Assembly (NCBI GenBank): GCA_934122235.1
Contig: CAKOWE010000004.1
Coordinates: 28,429 to 92,428, forward strand
Length of the DNA stretch: 64,000 nt
Direction of reading: 5' to 3'
From: an uncultured Clostridia bacterium
GTDB lineage: Bacteria > Bacillota > Clostridia > TANB77 > CAG-508
The notes beneath the pieces were generated by a model. The model saw only the letters and a program-made list of their open reading frames with translations, was not told the DNA's origin and did not search any database. Shown here piece after piece: positions 49,336-59,443 of the stretch. Position 1 is the stretch's first letter, and each line of letters begins with the position of its first letter. Position numbers and translations under genes: made by a program.

Positions 49336-49932
49336 TTATAATTCATCAGTTGCATTATAGTCATCGTCTGCATCTCCAACATCAATAACATCATTATAAG
49401 AAATAAATTTTTTTACAACATTGTTTGGCATTGGATTTTTACAATATTCTGTATATGAAGTATTAATTGTATTATCTACTAATTCTTCTACTTCGTCCTT
49501 TGTTGCATGTTCTGCAAGTGTTAATTCACTTACAAGTATTTGTTTTGCATTTAATAGCATCTTTTTTTCTCCTGTAGATAATCCTTTTTCTTTTTGTTTA
49601 AAGCTTAAATTTCTAACTACATCTGCTATTTCATATGCATTTCCACTTTTCATCTTATCCATATTGTCTCTATATCTTTTGTTCCAATTCATTGACATTT
49701 CTGTGCTATCTTGTTCTAATACTTTAAAAACTTTCACAGCAGTCTCTTTATCTATTATATCTCTTACACCTATTTCTTCTGCCTTTGTTGTTGGAACCAT
49801 ACATTTTACTTCTCCAGGCATTTTAATTATGTAATAAGCTTGTTTCTCTCCTAATATATCTTTTTCTTCTATTGCTTCTATTGTTCCTGCTCCATGCATT
49901 GGGTATACTACTTTATCGCCAACATTAAACAT
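49336..49932 (-). CDS. carD: CarD/CdnL-type RNA polymerase-binding regulator
   Basis: 198 residues from ATG 49932 (aaggaatg upstream). The N-terminal domain is typical (FNVGDKVVYPMHGAGTIEAIE, YYIIKMPGEVKCMVPT). The helical C-terminus has MNWNKRYRDNMDKMKSGN, EIADVVRNLSFKQ, GLSTGEKKMLLNAKQILVSE. The family stabilises or modulates open promoter complexes at rRNA and housekeeping promoters. The C-terminus adds an acidic tail. It is a single gene. Confidence 0.9.
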   Translation of the reverse strand: MFNVGDKVVYPMHGAGTIEAIEEKDILGEKQAYYIIKMPGEVKCMVPTTKAEEIGVRDIIDKETAVKVFKVLEQDSTEMSMNWNKRYRDNMDKMKSGNAYEIADVVRNLSFKQKEKGLSTGEKKMLLNAKQILVSELTLAEHATKDEVEELVDNTINTSYTEYCKNPMPNNVVKKFISYNDVIDVGDADDDYNATDEL

Positions 49933-50036
49933 GTACAATCATTCCTTTCCGTATGTTTTTCTGTATCACTGACATATATAGTATACTACAAATTTTGCCA
50001 AAAGTAAATAAGCAATTTGGTAATTTTTTTCTAGTT

Positions 50037-50498
50037 TTATTTACTTGTAGACCCAAATCCACCTGTTCTTAAGCCTTTTGCCTCATCATTATCTACAACT
50101 AAAAATTTTTGAAAAATTGCTTGCCCAATTACATCTCCTTTTTTTATTTCTACTGGTTCACTTTTAACATTATAAAATGCATACATGATATGTCCATCAT
50201 TATCCGCATTTCCGTAGTAATCGGCGTCTACTATTCCTACACTATTTGCTAATATTAAACCTTTTTTACCAGGATTTGAACTTCTGTTACACAACATTAA
50301 ATATTCATCTCCTTGCATATACGCTTTTAATCCTGTTTTTACAAGAATTGGTTTATCTCCTGGTTTAAATGGTAATATTGTACAATCTTCTGCTGCACAT
50401 ACATCATACCCAGCAGAAAATTTTGTTTTTCTTTCTGGCATTGATATTTGTTTATCTTCAAATCCTTTTGCTACTTCAAACCCTCTTATTTTTTCCAT
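50037..50498 (-). CDS. dut: dUTP diphosphatase (dUTPase)
   Basis: 153 residues. The five trimeric-dUTPase motifs can be picked out: KFSAGYDVCAAED, NRSSNPGKKGLILANS, GIVDADYYGN, KKGDVIGQAIFQKFL and RTGGFGSTSK. It hydrolyses dUTP to dUMP. RBS aaggagat lies before the ATG. Confidence 0.9.
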   Translation of the reverse strand: MEKIRGFEVAKGFEDKQISMPERKTKFSAGYDVCAAEDCTILPFKPGDKPILVKTGLKAYMQGDEYLMLCNRSSNPGKKGLILANSVGIVDADYYGNADNDGHIMYAFYNVKSEPVEIKKGDVIGQAIFQKFLVVDNDEAKGLRTGGFGSTSK

Positions 50499-50575
50499 AT
50501 TTATTATCTCCTTTTGCTATTTTTTTGTATTATATAAATTATTATTTATTTTGTCAACATCACAACCCTAACATA

Positions 50576-50607
50576 AAAGAGCATAATTACTATAAATTAT
50601 GCTCTTT
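50576..50607 (-). terminator. Terminator after rseP
   Basis: A perfect 13-bp stem aaagagcataatt/aattatgctcttt with a 6-base loop, 9 bases after the rseP stop codon. Confidence 0.85.
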
Positions 50608-50615
50608 CATTCCTT

Positions 50616-51633
50616 CTAATGTACTATTCTTGTTACATCATTAAACGTTACAAATATAGATAAAGTTATTAATGCTACAAATCCTAACATTTGTATACTT
50701 AATTCTAGTTCCTGCTTAATTGGCTTTCGTCTTATAGCCTCTATAATTAATAACAATATTTTTCCTCCATCTAAAGGTGGAAAAAACAATAGATTTGTTA
50801 CACCTAAAGATAATGATATTAAAGCCATCATGTACATATATTCTTGAAAGCCATTTGTTTTAGTAACCATATTTGATATTCCGAACAGGTCCCATAAGTT
50901 GATTAGTTTGAACTTTTCCTGTAAACAACATCTTTAAATTATCTATTATAGATATAGAGAAATCTACAGTATCCCAAAAGCCATAATATATATTATTAAA
51001 AAAATTATTTTCATCTTGCTTTAATAAAATTCCTATATAATAACTATTCGTTTTTTCATCTTTGATTGGTGTTATAGTTATATTTATTATTTCATTATTT
51101 CTGCTTATTGTAAGTTCTATGTCATTTCCATTAGATTTATTTATTTGTTTATATATATTTTGTATATTTCTTACCTTTGCTCCATTTATTTTTGTAATTT
51201 TATCACCTGCTTGAATTTGAGAACTCTGTACATTCTCCAAATTTTGTACACTTTCTATTGTTGTTGATATATTATTTCCGTTTATTGATACTATTGTAAA
51301 ATATACTATCAACCCAAACAATATATTTACCATTCCTCCTGCTGCAACTATTGCAATTCTTTTGGGAATACTAGCTTTACTAAAAGATCCTTCCTTTTCT
51401 GAACGTTCTTCCTCTCCTTCCATACTTACAAACCCACCTAATGGTATTAATCTTAATGCATAATTAGTTTGTTTACCTTGTTTTTTCCATATTACAGGTC
51501 CAAATCCGATTGCAAATTCATTAACTGTAACTTTGCATAACTTTGCAACAACAAAATGTCCACCTTCATGAATTAAAACCAAAAATCCTAATAAAAAAAC
51601 TATTTTTATTACATTTACCAAAAAAGTAATCAA
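50616..51633 (-). CDS. rseP: Site-2 zinc metalloprotease RseP/RasP, read through a +1 frameshift at CGG
   Basis: The start is TTG 51633, placed by AGGAGG six bases upstream (an in-frame ATG at 51660 precedes that RBS). The first part has the HEGGH zinc motif and an embedded PDZ domain (DKITKINGAKVRNIQ). At codon 251 (CCT GTT CGG AAT) the zero frame ends in six codons; skipping C gives GPVGISNMV, the conserved RseP stretch, and then FFPPLDGGK, which carries the third zinc-ligand aspartate. The joined product is 338 aa and has the full set of membrane helices. Without the shift the enzyme lacks its LDG motif. Confidence 0.88.
50881..50883 (-). other. +1 frameshift site, CGG in rseP
   Basis: Context CCT GTT CGG AAT ATC. 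Reading GTT (C) GGA ATA TCA gives VGIS, fitting the conserved GPVGI. It is the only in-frame CGG in the gene. Confidence 0.8.
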
Positions 51634-51715
51634 TATATTCCTCCTTATATTTGATAACATTAAAGAGCGAACGCTAAGTCCGCCCCCATAGTTATTAATT
51701 GCGCTTTATCTTATA

Positions 51716-52519
51716 TTAAATCATTATTAATAAAAAATATGCAAATGGTGCAATAAATATTACACTATCAATTCTATCCAACATACCTCCATGTCCAGGT
51801 ATTAAATTACTAAAGTCTTTAATATTCGTATATCTCTTTATGCTTGAAGCAGCAAAATCTCCTATTTGCCCTATAATGCTTAACGCAAATGATATCAAAG
51901 CAATTACAATGTATGATATATTCATATTTACATTAAAACAAGAATTAATTACAAATGTATACACTAAGCCTATTATAATAGCACCTATAGTGCCACTAAT
52001 GCACCCTTCTATTGATTTATTTGGACTAACTTTACTAAATTTATGTTTTCCAAAATGTTTTCCAAATATGTACGCAACCACATCTGTACCCCATGCAAAA
52101 AACACAATATACCATATTAATATTTTTCCATTTGGTTCTCCTAGCAATAGTGGCAAAAACATTATAAATCCAACTATATAGCATATTCCGAAAAAAGTTA
52201 TCGCAATATCGTTATATGTGGTTTTCATATTTGTCACAATTACTTGTAAAAATAATATAAAAAATACTGTAGGTATTCCAACTCCTATAATTGTTACTAC
52301 CTTATCTGCTGGAATCATATGTATAAATGCAATTAAAATACATGATATATATCCTAGCCATGTTACCGGATTAGCTTTGTTTTTAAATGCATTAAAATAT
52401 TCATTCATAGCCATTAAAGCCACTATACTAAATGCAATATCTATAACATATACATTACCGAAAATTAACAATACTACCACTATTGGAAATAACACTAATG
52501 CTGATATAATTCTACTCAT
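51716..52519 (-). CDS. cdsA: Phosphatidate cytidylyltransferase
   Basis: 267 residues with eight or so hydrophobic segments. The C-terminal CDP-alcohol signature is GDFAASSIKRYTNIKDFSNL, followed by IPGHGGMLDRIDS. It makes CDP-diacylglycerol from phosphatidic acid and CTP. It follows uppS by 17 bases, as is common; the usual dxr between cdsA and rseP is absent. Confidence 0.93.
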   Translation of the reverse strand: MSRIISALVLFPIVVVLLIFGNVYVIDIAFSIVALMAMNEYFNAFKNKANPVTWLGYISCILIAFIHMIPADKVVTIIGVGIPTVFFILFLQVIVTNMKTTYNDIAITFFGICYIVGFIMFLPLLLGEPNGKILIWYIVFFAWGTDVVAYIFGKHFGKHKFSKVSPNKSIEGCISGTIGAIIIGLVYTFVINSCFNVNMNISYIVIALISFALSIIGQIGDFAASSIKRYTNIKDFSNLIPGHGGMLDRIDSVIFIAPFAYFLLIMI

Positions 52520-52536
52520 ATGATGAATTCCTTTCT

Positions 52537-53280
52537 TTATCCTACATTATCTTGTTTTTCTTCTGGTCTTCCACCAAATCTTCTATTTCTTTTTTGATAA
52601 ACTTCAATAGCTTTCATTAGCTCTTGTTCACCAAAAGCTGGCCAATATTCTTCTGGGAAACAAAACTCTGAATATACAAGTTGCCATGGCAAAAAATTAC
52701 TTATTCTTAATTCTCCACCTGGTCTTATCATTAAATCCGGGTCTGGCATTCCTGCTGTATATAAATTATCGCTTATAGTTTCTTCCGTTATATTATCAAT
52801 ATCTAACTTGCCATCTTTTACATCTTGTGCAATGTGTTTCATTGCATTTACTATTTCTGGTCTTCCTCCATAATTAAATGCAATATTTAATGTAAGTCCA
52901 GTATTATCTTTAGTTTTTTCTACAGCATTATTTATGCTTTTTCTAAGTGCTGGAGATACTTTTGTATTTAAATCCCCTAATATCTTAATTTTAATATTAT
53001 GAGTATCTACTCTTCTAGAAAAAGAATCAACATAAGCTTTCATAATTAACATTAACGCTGATACTTCTTCTTCACTTCTCTTCCAATTCTCTGTAGAAAA
53101 CGCATATACAGTTAAATATTTTATACCTAACCTATTACAAATTAACGCTATATTTTCTAAATTTTTAGCACCTGCTTTATGTCCTTCTTTTGTAGATAAA
53201 CCTTTTGATTTTGCCCATCTTCGATTTCCATCCATTATAATCGCAATATGTTCTGGCAAATTATTAACATCTATATTCAT
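52537..53280 (-). CDS. uppS: Undecaprenyl diphosphate synthase
   Basis: 247 residues. The cis-prenyltransferase family signatures are IIMDGNRRWAKSKGL (catalytic Asp), AFSTENWKRSEEEV, AFNYGGRPEI and DPDLMIRPGGELRISNFL. It builds the lipid carrier for wall polymers. It is part of the pyrH-frr-uppS-cdsA operon. Confidence 0.95.
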   Translation of the reverse strand: MNIDVNNLPEHIAIIMDGNRRWAKSKGLSTKEGHKAGAKNLENIALICNRLGIKYLTVYAFSTENWKRSEEEVSALMLIMKAYVDSFSRRVDTHNIKIKILGDLNTKVSPALRKSINNAVEKTKDNTGLTLNIAFNYGGRPEIVNAMKHIAQDVKDGKLDIDNITEETISDNLYTAGMPDPDLMIRPGGELRISNFLPWQLVYSEFCFPEEYWPAFGEQELMKAIEVYQKRNRRFGGRPEEKQDNVG

Positions 53281-53302
53281 ATTTTATTCCTCTCCATTGT
53301 AA

Positions 53303-53854
53303 TTATACTGACATTACTTCTTTTTCTTTGCTTGCTGCTAATTTATCTATTTCTTCAACATATTTGTCTGTTAATTTTTGAATATCTTCTTCAGCATCTC
53401 TTAATTCATCTTCTGAAATAGCATTATCTTTCTGTAATGATTTATATTCGTCTATTCCATCTCTTCTAGAATTACGTATTGCAACTTTAGACTCTTCAGC
53501 CATTTTCTTTACTTCTTTTACTATTTCTTTTCTTCTTTCTTCATTTAATTCAGGGAAAGATAAACGAATAACTTTTCCGTCATTATTTGGATTAATTCCA
53601 ATATCTGAAGTTAATATTGCTTTTTCTATTTCTTTTAATATACTAGTATCCCATGGTTGAATTACAATTAGTCTAGCTTCTGGAACAGATATTCCAGCTA
53701 CTTGGCTTATTGGAGTTGAAACTCCATAATAATCTATTTTCACTTTATTTAATATTGCTGGATTTGCCCTTCCTGCTCTTATTTCTGAATATGACACTTG
53801 TAAAGCATCTATTGTTTTTTTCATTTTATCTTCTATATTGCTGTAATCTGACAT
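53303..53854 (-). CDS. frr: Ribosome recycling factor
   Basis: 183 residues. Conserved stretches are EIRAGRANPAILNKVKIDYYG, PLSQ-like TPISQVAGISVPEARLIVIQP, and VAIRNSRRDGIDEYKSL. It recycles post-termination ribosomes with EF-G. It lies between pyrH and uppS, the normal order. Confidence 0.96.
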   Translation of the reverse strand: MSDYSNIEDKMKKTIDALQVSYSEIRAGRANPAILNKVKIDYYGVSTPISQVAGISVPEARLIVIQPWDTSILKEIEKAILTSDIGINPNNDGKVIRLSFPELNEERRKEIVKEVKKMAEESKVAIRNSRRDGIDEYKSLQKDNAISEDELRDAEEDIQKLTDKYVEEIDKLAASKEKEVMSV

Positions 53855-53895
53855 AAATATAACCTCCTAATTTTATTTAATATTAATTTAATATA

Positions 53896-54603
53896 TTATT
53901 TTACTATTGTTCCTATTCTTTCTCCTTTTATAATTTTTACTATATTATCTGGCTCATTTACTCCAAAAACTATAAGTGGGATATTATTATCTTTACATAG
54001 TGATGTTGCTGTTGAATCCATTACTTTCAAATCTTTATTTAATATATCTAAATATGATATCTCATCGTATTTTACTGCACTTGGATCAATTTTTGGATCT
54101 GCAGAATAAACACCATCTATTGTTTTAGCTAATAATATAACTTCAGCATCTGTCTCTGCAGCTCTTAAAGCCGCTCCTGTATCAGTTGAAAAATATGGGT
54201 TTCCTGTTCCACAGGCAAATATAACTACCCTTCCTCTTTCTAAATGTTTTATTGCTTTTCTTTTTATATAAGGTTCTGCAATTTGTCTCATTTCTATAGC
54301 TGTTTGTAATCTTGTATGTATATCTCTTGCTTCCAAAGCGTCTTGTAAAGCTAATCCATTTATTGTTGTAGCAAGCATACCCATATAATCTGAAGTTGTT
54401 CTTTCCATTTGGTGTCCGTATCTACCTCTCCAAAAATTTCCTCCTCCTACAACAATTGAAACTTGTACTCCCATATTTACTATTGTTTTTATTTCATCAC
54501 AAATTTTTCCTATTGTTTCTACATCTATGCCATTTCCTCTTGTACCTGCTAAAGCTTCTCCACTTAGCTTTAGTAAAATTCGTTTATATGCTACTTCTGA
54601 CAT
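53896..54603 (-). CDS. pyrH: Uridylate kinase
   Basis: 235 residues. Signatures are [19 protein letters not shown], and [20 protein letters not shown] near the C-terminus. It makes UDP from UMP. It heads the translation and lipid operon, and its leader follows the small intergenic hairpin region. Confidence 0.95.
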   Translation of the reverse strand: MSEVAYKRILLKLSGEALAGTRGNGIDVETIGKICDEIKTIVNMGVQVSIVVGGGNFWRGRYGHQMERTTSDYMGMLATTINGLALQDALEARDIHTRLQTAIEMRQIAEPYIKRKAIKHLERGRVVIFACGTGNPYFSTDTGAALRAAETDAEVILLAKTIDGVYSADPKIDPSAVKYDEISYLDILNKDLKVMDSTATSLCKDNNIPLIVFGVNEPDNIVKIIKGERIGTIVK

Positions 54604-54700
54604 TAAACTTACACTCTCCTTTTAGTTTTTTTTAATTTTATCATATATTATTTAAAATAGGAATGCTTTTTAAGAAAAAAATTTTTTAGATTTTATTACA

Positions 54701-54736
54701 AAAAAGTATGGCACATTAATATGTGCCATACTTTTT
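54701..54736 (-). terminator. Terminator after the DUF308 gene operon
   Basis: A perfect 16-bp stem aaaaagtatggcacat/atgtgccatacttttt with a 4-base loop. It overlaps the last codon of the 54735 gene. Confidence 0.9.
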
Positions 54737-55280
54737 AAAATATTTCTTTTATATTTTTCATAAATATAATATTTTCTATTATGTCTATTATTGAATATGC
54801 AACCATTATAGCTCCAATTGTCATTATTAATGCGCCACTATTTGATATTATATAGATTCCACACACAAACATTAACACAGCTAAAACTAAAGTCCAAATC
54901 CATATTTTTGAATCTAATTTTTTTATTTTTAATGCTAAACTCATTCTAATAATAGACATATATATTATCCAGACCCCAACTATCACTCTAAACACAGTTT
55001 CTATCGCTCCGCTATACATAATTGCCACAACTCCAATTGCTATCGCAATTAACCCATAAAATAAATCTAAATTATATAAACTATATCTTCCACCTGATGA
55101 AATCCAATTTATTATTTTACATGTACCAACAATAATAAATATTATTCCTAACATTGATGATATTATTTTAACAGTTGTATCAGCATTGTATATTAATACT
55201 AATCCTAATAATGCAAATATTATAGATTCTAATATTGATATCCATCCACTTTTCTTAAAAAACTTTTGTATATATTCCAT
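54735..55280 (-). CDS. DUF308 / HdeD-like membrane protein
   Basis: 181 residues. Six hydrophobic segments come as three pairs with the repeated pattern GLVLIYNAD..., GVVAIMYSGA..., GIYIISNSG. This is the HdeD (DUF308) fold, of unknown biochemical role, often tied to membrane stress. It follows the coiled-coil gene by 2 bases, in the TetR-controlled operon. Confidence 0.75.
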   Translation of the reverse strand: MEYIQKFFKKSGWISILESIIFALLGLVLIYNADTTVKIISSMLGIIFIIVGTCKIINWISSGGRYSLYNLDLFYGLIAIAIGVVAIMYSGAIETVFRVIVGVWIIYMSIIRMSLALKIKKLDSKIWIWTLVLAVLMFVCGIYIISNSGALIMTIGAIMVAYSIIDIIENIIFMKNIKEIF

Positions 55281-55282
55281 AT

Positions 55283-57121
55283 TTATCTATCCTTTCTCTT
55301 TAGCTCATCTGTCATTATAATAAATTTAACCTTGCTATTTTCTTGTTCATTTGTCATAGTAAAATTATCATATTCATTTGCCAATTCTACTAATGCCTCA
55401 GCTCTTGTTGCAATCTTTTTAATATTCCCGTTTATATATTTACCTATTGTAGTATCAAATGTTGTCATTCCATTTGATAATTCATTAGCTCCCAATGAAA
55501 TAGTTCTTGCAGCTGTTGTCAATTCATCGTTTGCTGTTTTTAATTTTCCTGTCAAATATTCTAATGTATTCAAACCATCCTTTACACTTTGAGACCCTTG
55601 TTGTAACTTCACTGCATTTGCAGAAACTAACGATACTTTTCCATACATATCAGAAACGTTCTTATTCAATGCATTTAAATTTAAGATTACTCCATCAATT
55701 CCATTTTTTATATTTGATATACTGCTTATTAAACTTGATATTTCTGCATTAGTTGCTTTCAAATTTTCGCTTGCTACAGAAACTTTATCTTTTACATTAA
55801 CTATTGAAGTTGAATTTGTTGCTTGTAATTTGGCTATTGTTTTATCATATTCCATATTATTATTTTGTAATAATTGTATAATATCAGAATCATTAATAGC
55901 ATCTAAACCAGAAATTTTTTCATTGTTTTTTGATTTCATACTTTGTAACTCTGCAATTAACTCAGAATTATTGTCACCAGTTATACCACTCAATTCAGTA
56001 ACAATACTTCCTAGGTTATTTTGTACAGTGTCTTGTTTTGTTTTTATACTACTTAAATTATTATTAATACCTTCTAATTTACTACTTAAATTAGTTAACA
56101 TAGTAGTAATACCAGTTATTCCTTCTTCCATCTTTTTTAATCCATCTTGTAGCGCTGGTATATTTGAACTTACTCCACTTATTCCTGCATTTATATTAGT
56201 ATAATTATTATTTATATAACTTATGTTTGATAATAGAGTTTGCATTTTTTCGTTAAATAATTCAGAATTTTCACTATATTGATTTGTTCCAAACTTTAAA
56301 GTTTCAGCACCATCTTTTAAAGAATTAGTAGAAGATTTTATCAACTCCAATTTATTACAAACACTTGTTACTTCATTAATAATCTCTGAATTTTCTTCAT
56401 CTAACAATCTTGGTGTTGCAAAAGTCATAATACTATTTAACTCAAAATCAGTTGTATCCATTGTTATTTCAAATCCGGATGGAATATTTAATACACTTTC
56501 AGATATTTCCAAACTCTCTTGAACACCTGGCAAAGCTACTCCGATTACTATATTTTTGGTTCCGTCACTTATTAATTTTGCATTTTTTACACTTATATTT
56601 GCATTTTGTTTATTATCTATAATTGTACCACCAATTATCATAAAAGGAGTATACAATTTCTCGTTTTTTCCATTAACATTAACAAGATGCTCTTGTGTAT
56701 TTTTATATTTTATTTTTACAGTTACCCTTCCACTTTTTCCTGCAATTTCTTCAGCACTCATTTCTTTGCCATCTAATTCATATGTTATTTCTACACTAAT
56801 TGGTAATTCTTTTTGAGTTTCTCCCTTATAAAATATATCTTTTCCTTTTGCATCCCAAACCAATGTATTATCATTTCTTGAAAAATTTTCATCTCCACTT
56901 GTATTTTCTATACTTAGTAAATCAGTTACATCATTTATAATATCCAAATTTTCTTTATTACTAATATGTGTACTAACTATTGTTTTATATGTTTTACCTG
57001 CTGTATCTACTTTAGAATATACTGTTTCATCCTTTGTAAATGCAAAAATTGGAGTCGTATAACAAATCATTGTAGTCAAAAGAGTTATTGGTATTATTTT
57101 CTTTTTTATACTTTTGTTCAT
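55283..57121 (-). CDS. Exported long coiled-coil protein of the YhgE type, partner of the MMPL transporter
   Basis: 612 residues. A signal peptide (residues 7-28, IIPITLLTTMICYTTPIFAF) is followed by a beta-rich region and a long stretch with heptad-like repeats (LKDGAETLKFGTNQYSEN, NNYTNINAGISGVSSN, LEGINNNLSSIKTKQDT and so on). This resembles the X-X-X-Leu-X-X-Gly heptads of YhgE/Pip-like extracellular regions, but the YhgE transmembrane half is missing here. The C-terminus ends before a charged tail without a membrane anchor. It is 18 bases downstream of the MMPL gene, so the two likely form one export system. Confidence 0.7.
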   Translation of the reverse strand: MNKSIKKKIIPITLLTTMICYTTPIFAFTKDETVYSKVDTAGKTYKTIVSTHISNKENLDIINDVTDLLSIENTSGDENFSRNDNTLVWDAKGKDIFYKGETQKELPISVEITYELDGKEMSAEEIAGKSGRVTVKIKYKNTQEHLVNVNGKNEKLYTPFMIIGGTIIDNKQNANISVKNAKLISDGTKNIVIGVALPGVQESLEISESVLNIPSGFEITMDTTDFELNSIMTFATPRLLDEENSEIINEVTSVCNKLELIKSSTNSLKDGAETLKFGTNQYSENSELFNEKMQTLLSNISYINNNYTNINAGISGVSSNIPALQDGLKKMEEGITGITTMLTNLSSKLEGINNNLSSIKTKQDTVQNNLGSIVTELSGITGDNNSELIAELQSMKSKNNEKISGLDAINDSDIIQLLQNNNMEYDKTIAKLQATNSTSIVNVKDKVSVASENLKATNAEISSLISSISNIKNGIDGVILNLNALNKNVSDMYGKVSLVSANAVKLQQGSQSVKDGLNTLEYLTGKLKTANDELTTAARTISLGANELSNGMTTFDTTIGKYINGNIKKIATRAEALVELANEYDNFTMTNEQENSKVKFIIMTDELKRKDR

Positions 57122-57139
57122 AAATTATCATATCCTTTC

Positions 57140-59209
57140 TTAATTTTTTACATTTTTCATATTCATTGTTGTTTTACAAATCAATTTATCAAAAACCATC
57201 AAAAATGCTGGTAATATTGCAATAACTGTAATCATACTTATTATTGCTCCTCTAGACATTAATGTACATAGCGAACCTATCATTTCAATTTTTGAATATG
57301 CTCCAACTCCAAAAGTCGCTCCGAAGAAGCACATTCCGCTTACTACTATTGAACTAATTGAAGTTTCTAATGTTTCATCAATAGCATCTTTTTTATTTTT
57401 GCCTTCTCTTCTCTTAGCTATATATTTTGTTGTTATTAATATTGCATAATCTATTGTTGCTCCTAACTGTATTGTACCAATTACAATAGATGCCACAAAC
57501 GGTAATATAGTATTAGTGTAATATGGTATTCCCATATTTATAAATATGGCAAACTCTATTACTGAAATTAATATAACAGGCAAAGATATTGATTTTAACA
57601 CAAATATCATTATTATAAATATAATAGCTATAGAAACCGTATTTACACTATTAAAATCATGATTGCTTATTTCAACTAAATCCTTCATTAAAGGACCCTC
57701 ACCTGCTAAAATAGCTGTTGAATCATATTCTTTTACTAAATTATTTATTTCTTCTATTTGATTATTTAACTCGTCTGTTGCCATTTCATATTTAGAATTT
57801 ATTAATATTAATTGATATTTATCACTTTGAAATACATTTAATAAATCTTCTGGCAATATCTCTTTTGGTATTCCTAAACTTGAAATTTTAGGATAACCAA
57901 TTGTCCATTCTACACCATCTACTTGTTCGATTTTATTCATCATTTCATTTAATTTATAATCTTCAATATCTTTATTTACTAGTAAAACTTCTGTTGAGAC
58001 CATATTAAATTTTTCTTTTAACTCATTATTTGCTTCTACACTTTTTAAATATGTAGGTAAAGATTTGTCTAGATTGTAATAAATTTTTGTATTATTATAT
58101 CCATACAATGCAATTGGTAAAATTATCACAAAAGCTACTATCATTGCTTTATAGTGTTTAACTACCCATTGTCTTGTTCTTTCAAATTTTGGCAAAATTT
58201 CTTTATGTTTAGTTTTCTCTATTAAACCATTCAACTCTAATATCATTGCAGGAAGTATCGTAACTACACAAACCACTCCTAAAAATACTCCTTTTGCCAT
58301 AACTATACCAATATCTTTTCCTAATGTAAGATTCATACTACACAATGCCAAAAATCCAGCAATAGTTGTAAGTGAACTACCAACTACAGAAATTAGTGTT
58401 TTTGATATAGCAGTAGCCATAGCTTTGTAAATGTCGCCTTGAATTTTTTTCTCTTGCATATAACTATGATAAAGGAATATTGCAAAATCCATTGTTACCC
58501 CTAATTGTAATACAGCACTAATTGCTTTAGTTATATAAGAAATTTGGCCTAAGAATATATTTGTTCCCATATTATATAAAATTGCTATTCCTATATTTAA
58601 TAATAATATTATTGGAACAATATACGAATCCAATGCAATCTCTAAGACTATCAAGCATAATATAACAGCAATTACTACATAAATTGCAATTTCAGAATCT
58701 GATAAATCTCTTGTATCCAATACTGTTGCAGACATACCACTAATTTTACAGTTTTCATCTGTTATGTTTCTTAATTCTTCAACTGTTTCTAACGTTGTAT
58801 CTGCGGATATCGCATCTTTAAATGTAACTAACATTAGCGTTGAATTGTCTTTATAGATTTTGTCTCTTAAGTCTTCTGGTATCATTTCAACAGGAATTCC
58901 ACTTCCTATTATATCAGCAGCACTAAATACTTTTTCTACATTATCTATGTTCCTTATTTTATCTTCTAACTTAACAATATCTTTTGTTTTCATATTATCT
59001 AATATTACAACAGAAAAAGCACCCATATCAAAATCTTCTGAAAGTATATTTTCACCTTTAATAGTTTCAATATCATCAGGAAGATATACTAATATGTCGT
59101 AATTTATTCTTGTTGCCTTAATTCCAATAATTGATGGAATCAACAAAACTAATGCTATTATCAAAATTACCTTTCTATGCTTGCACACAAACTCTCCTAA
59201 CCCCTTCAT
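57140..59209 (-). CDS. MMPL/RND-family transporter
   Basis: 689 residues. Two repeated halves, each with an extracellular domain and about five or six helices, form the RND fold. The second-half block contains GTIQLGATIDYAILITTKYI, and the first half LQLGVTMDFAIFLYHSY. The family exports lipids or lipophilic compounds. The operon is set opposite a TetR regulator with its own operators in between, which suggests induction by a ligand. Confidence 0.88.
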   Translation of the reverse strand: MKGLGEFVCKHRKVILIIALVLLIPSIIGIKATRINYDILVYLPDDIETIKGENILSEDFDMGAFSVVILDNMKTKDIVKLEDKIRNIDNVEKVFSAADIIGSGIPVEMIPEDLRDKIYKDNSTLMLVTFKDAISADTTLETVEELRNITDENCKISGMSATVLDTRDLSDSEIAIYVVIAVILCLIVLEIALDSYIVPIILLLNIGIAILYNMGTNIFLGQISYITKAISAVLQLGVTMDFAIFLYHSYMQEKKIQGDIYKAMATAISKTLISVVGSSLTTIAGFLALCSMNLTLGKDIGIVMAKGVFLGVVCVVTILPAMILELNGLIEKTKHKEILPKFERTRQWVVKHYKAMIVAFVIILPIALYGYNNTKIYYNLDKSLPTYLKSVEANNELKEKFNMVSTEVLLVNKDIEDYKLNEMMNKIEQVDGVEWTIGYPKISSLGIPKEILPEDLLNVFQSDKYQLILINSKYEMATDELNNQIEEINNLVKEYDSTAILAGEGPLMKDLVEISNHDFNSVNTVSIAIIFIIMIFVLKSISLPVILISVIEFAIFINMGIPYYTNTILPFVASIVIGTIQLGATIDYAILITTKYIAKRREGKNKKDAIDETLETSISSIVVSGMCFFGATFGVGAYSKIEMIGSLCTLMSRGAIISMITVIAILPAFLMVFDKLICKTTMNMKNVKN

Positions 59210-59229
59210 AAACTTCTCCTTTCTCTATG

Positions 59230-59242
59230 TGACCATTGGTCA
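59230..59242. promoter_or_regulatory. Probable TetR operator 1
   Basis: The 13-base near-palindrome tgaccattggtca lies 20 bases upstream of the MMPL start codon. It recurs at 59267 and, as a looser copy, at 59364. The pattern fits binding of a small dimeric TetR protein. Confidence 0.65.
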
Positions 59243-59266
59243 TTTAAGAGTATTATACAACGATAC

Positions 59267-59279
59267 TGACCATTAGTCA
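59267..59279. promoter_or_regulatory. Probable TetR operator 2
   Basis: tgaccattagtca, the same motif with one difference, 37 bases from operator 1. The two lie in the MMPL promoter. Confidence 0.65.
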
Positions 59280-59363
59280 ATACTATTTGGTAAATTTTCT
59301 TAATTCTTATTATTCTAATGCAAAATTGTCCATAGTTTTCATATATAATTTTTCAAAACATAT

Positions 59364-59377
59364 TGACCATTCGTTCA
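59364..59377. promoter_or_regulatory. Probable TetR operator 3
   Basis: tgaccattcgttca, a looser copy with one extra base, 66 bases before the tetR start. Its site suggests autoregulation. Confidence 0.55.
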
Positions 59378-59443
59378 TTTTATGTCATAATTTGTTTGTA
59401 ATTAAATTATTTTTAATAATCATAGAAAGGATTTTAATTTAAT

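Noticed and set aside
50616..50870. Separate 84-aa membrane protein starting ATG 50870
   Set aside because: It is the C-terminal part of RseP with the LDGG motif; its ATG is the Met of the conserved GISNMV stretch and has no RBS.
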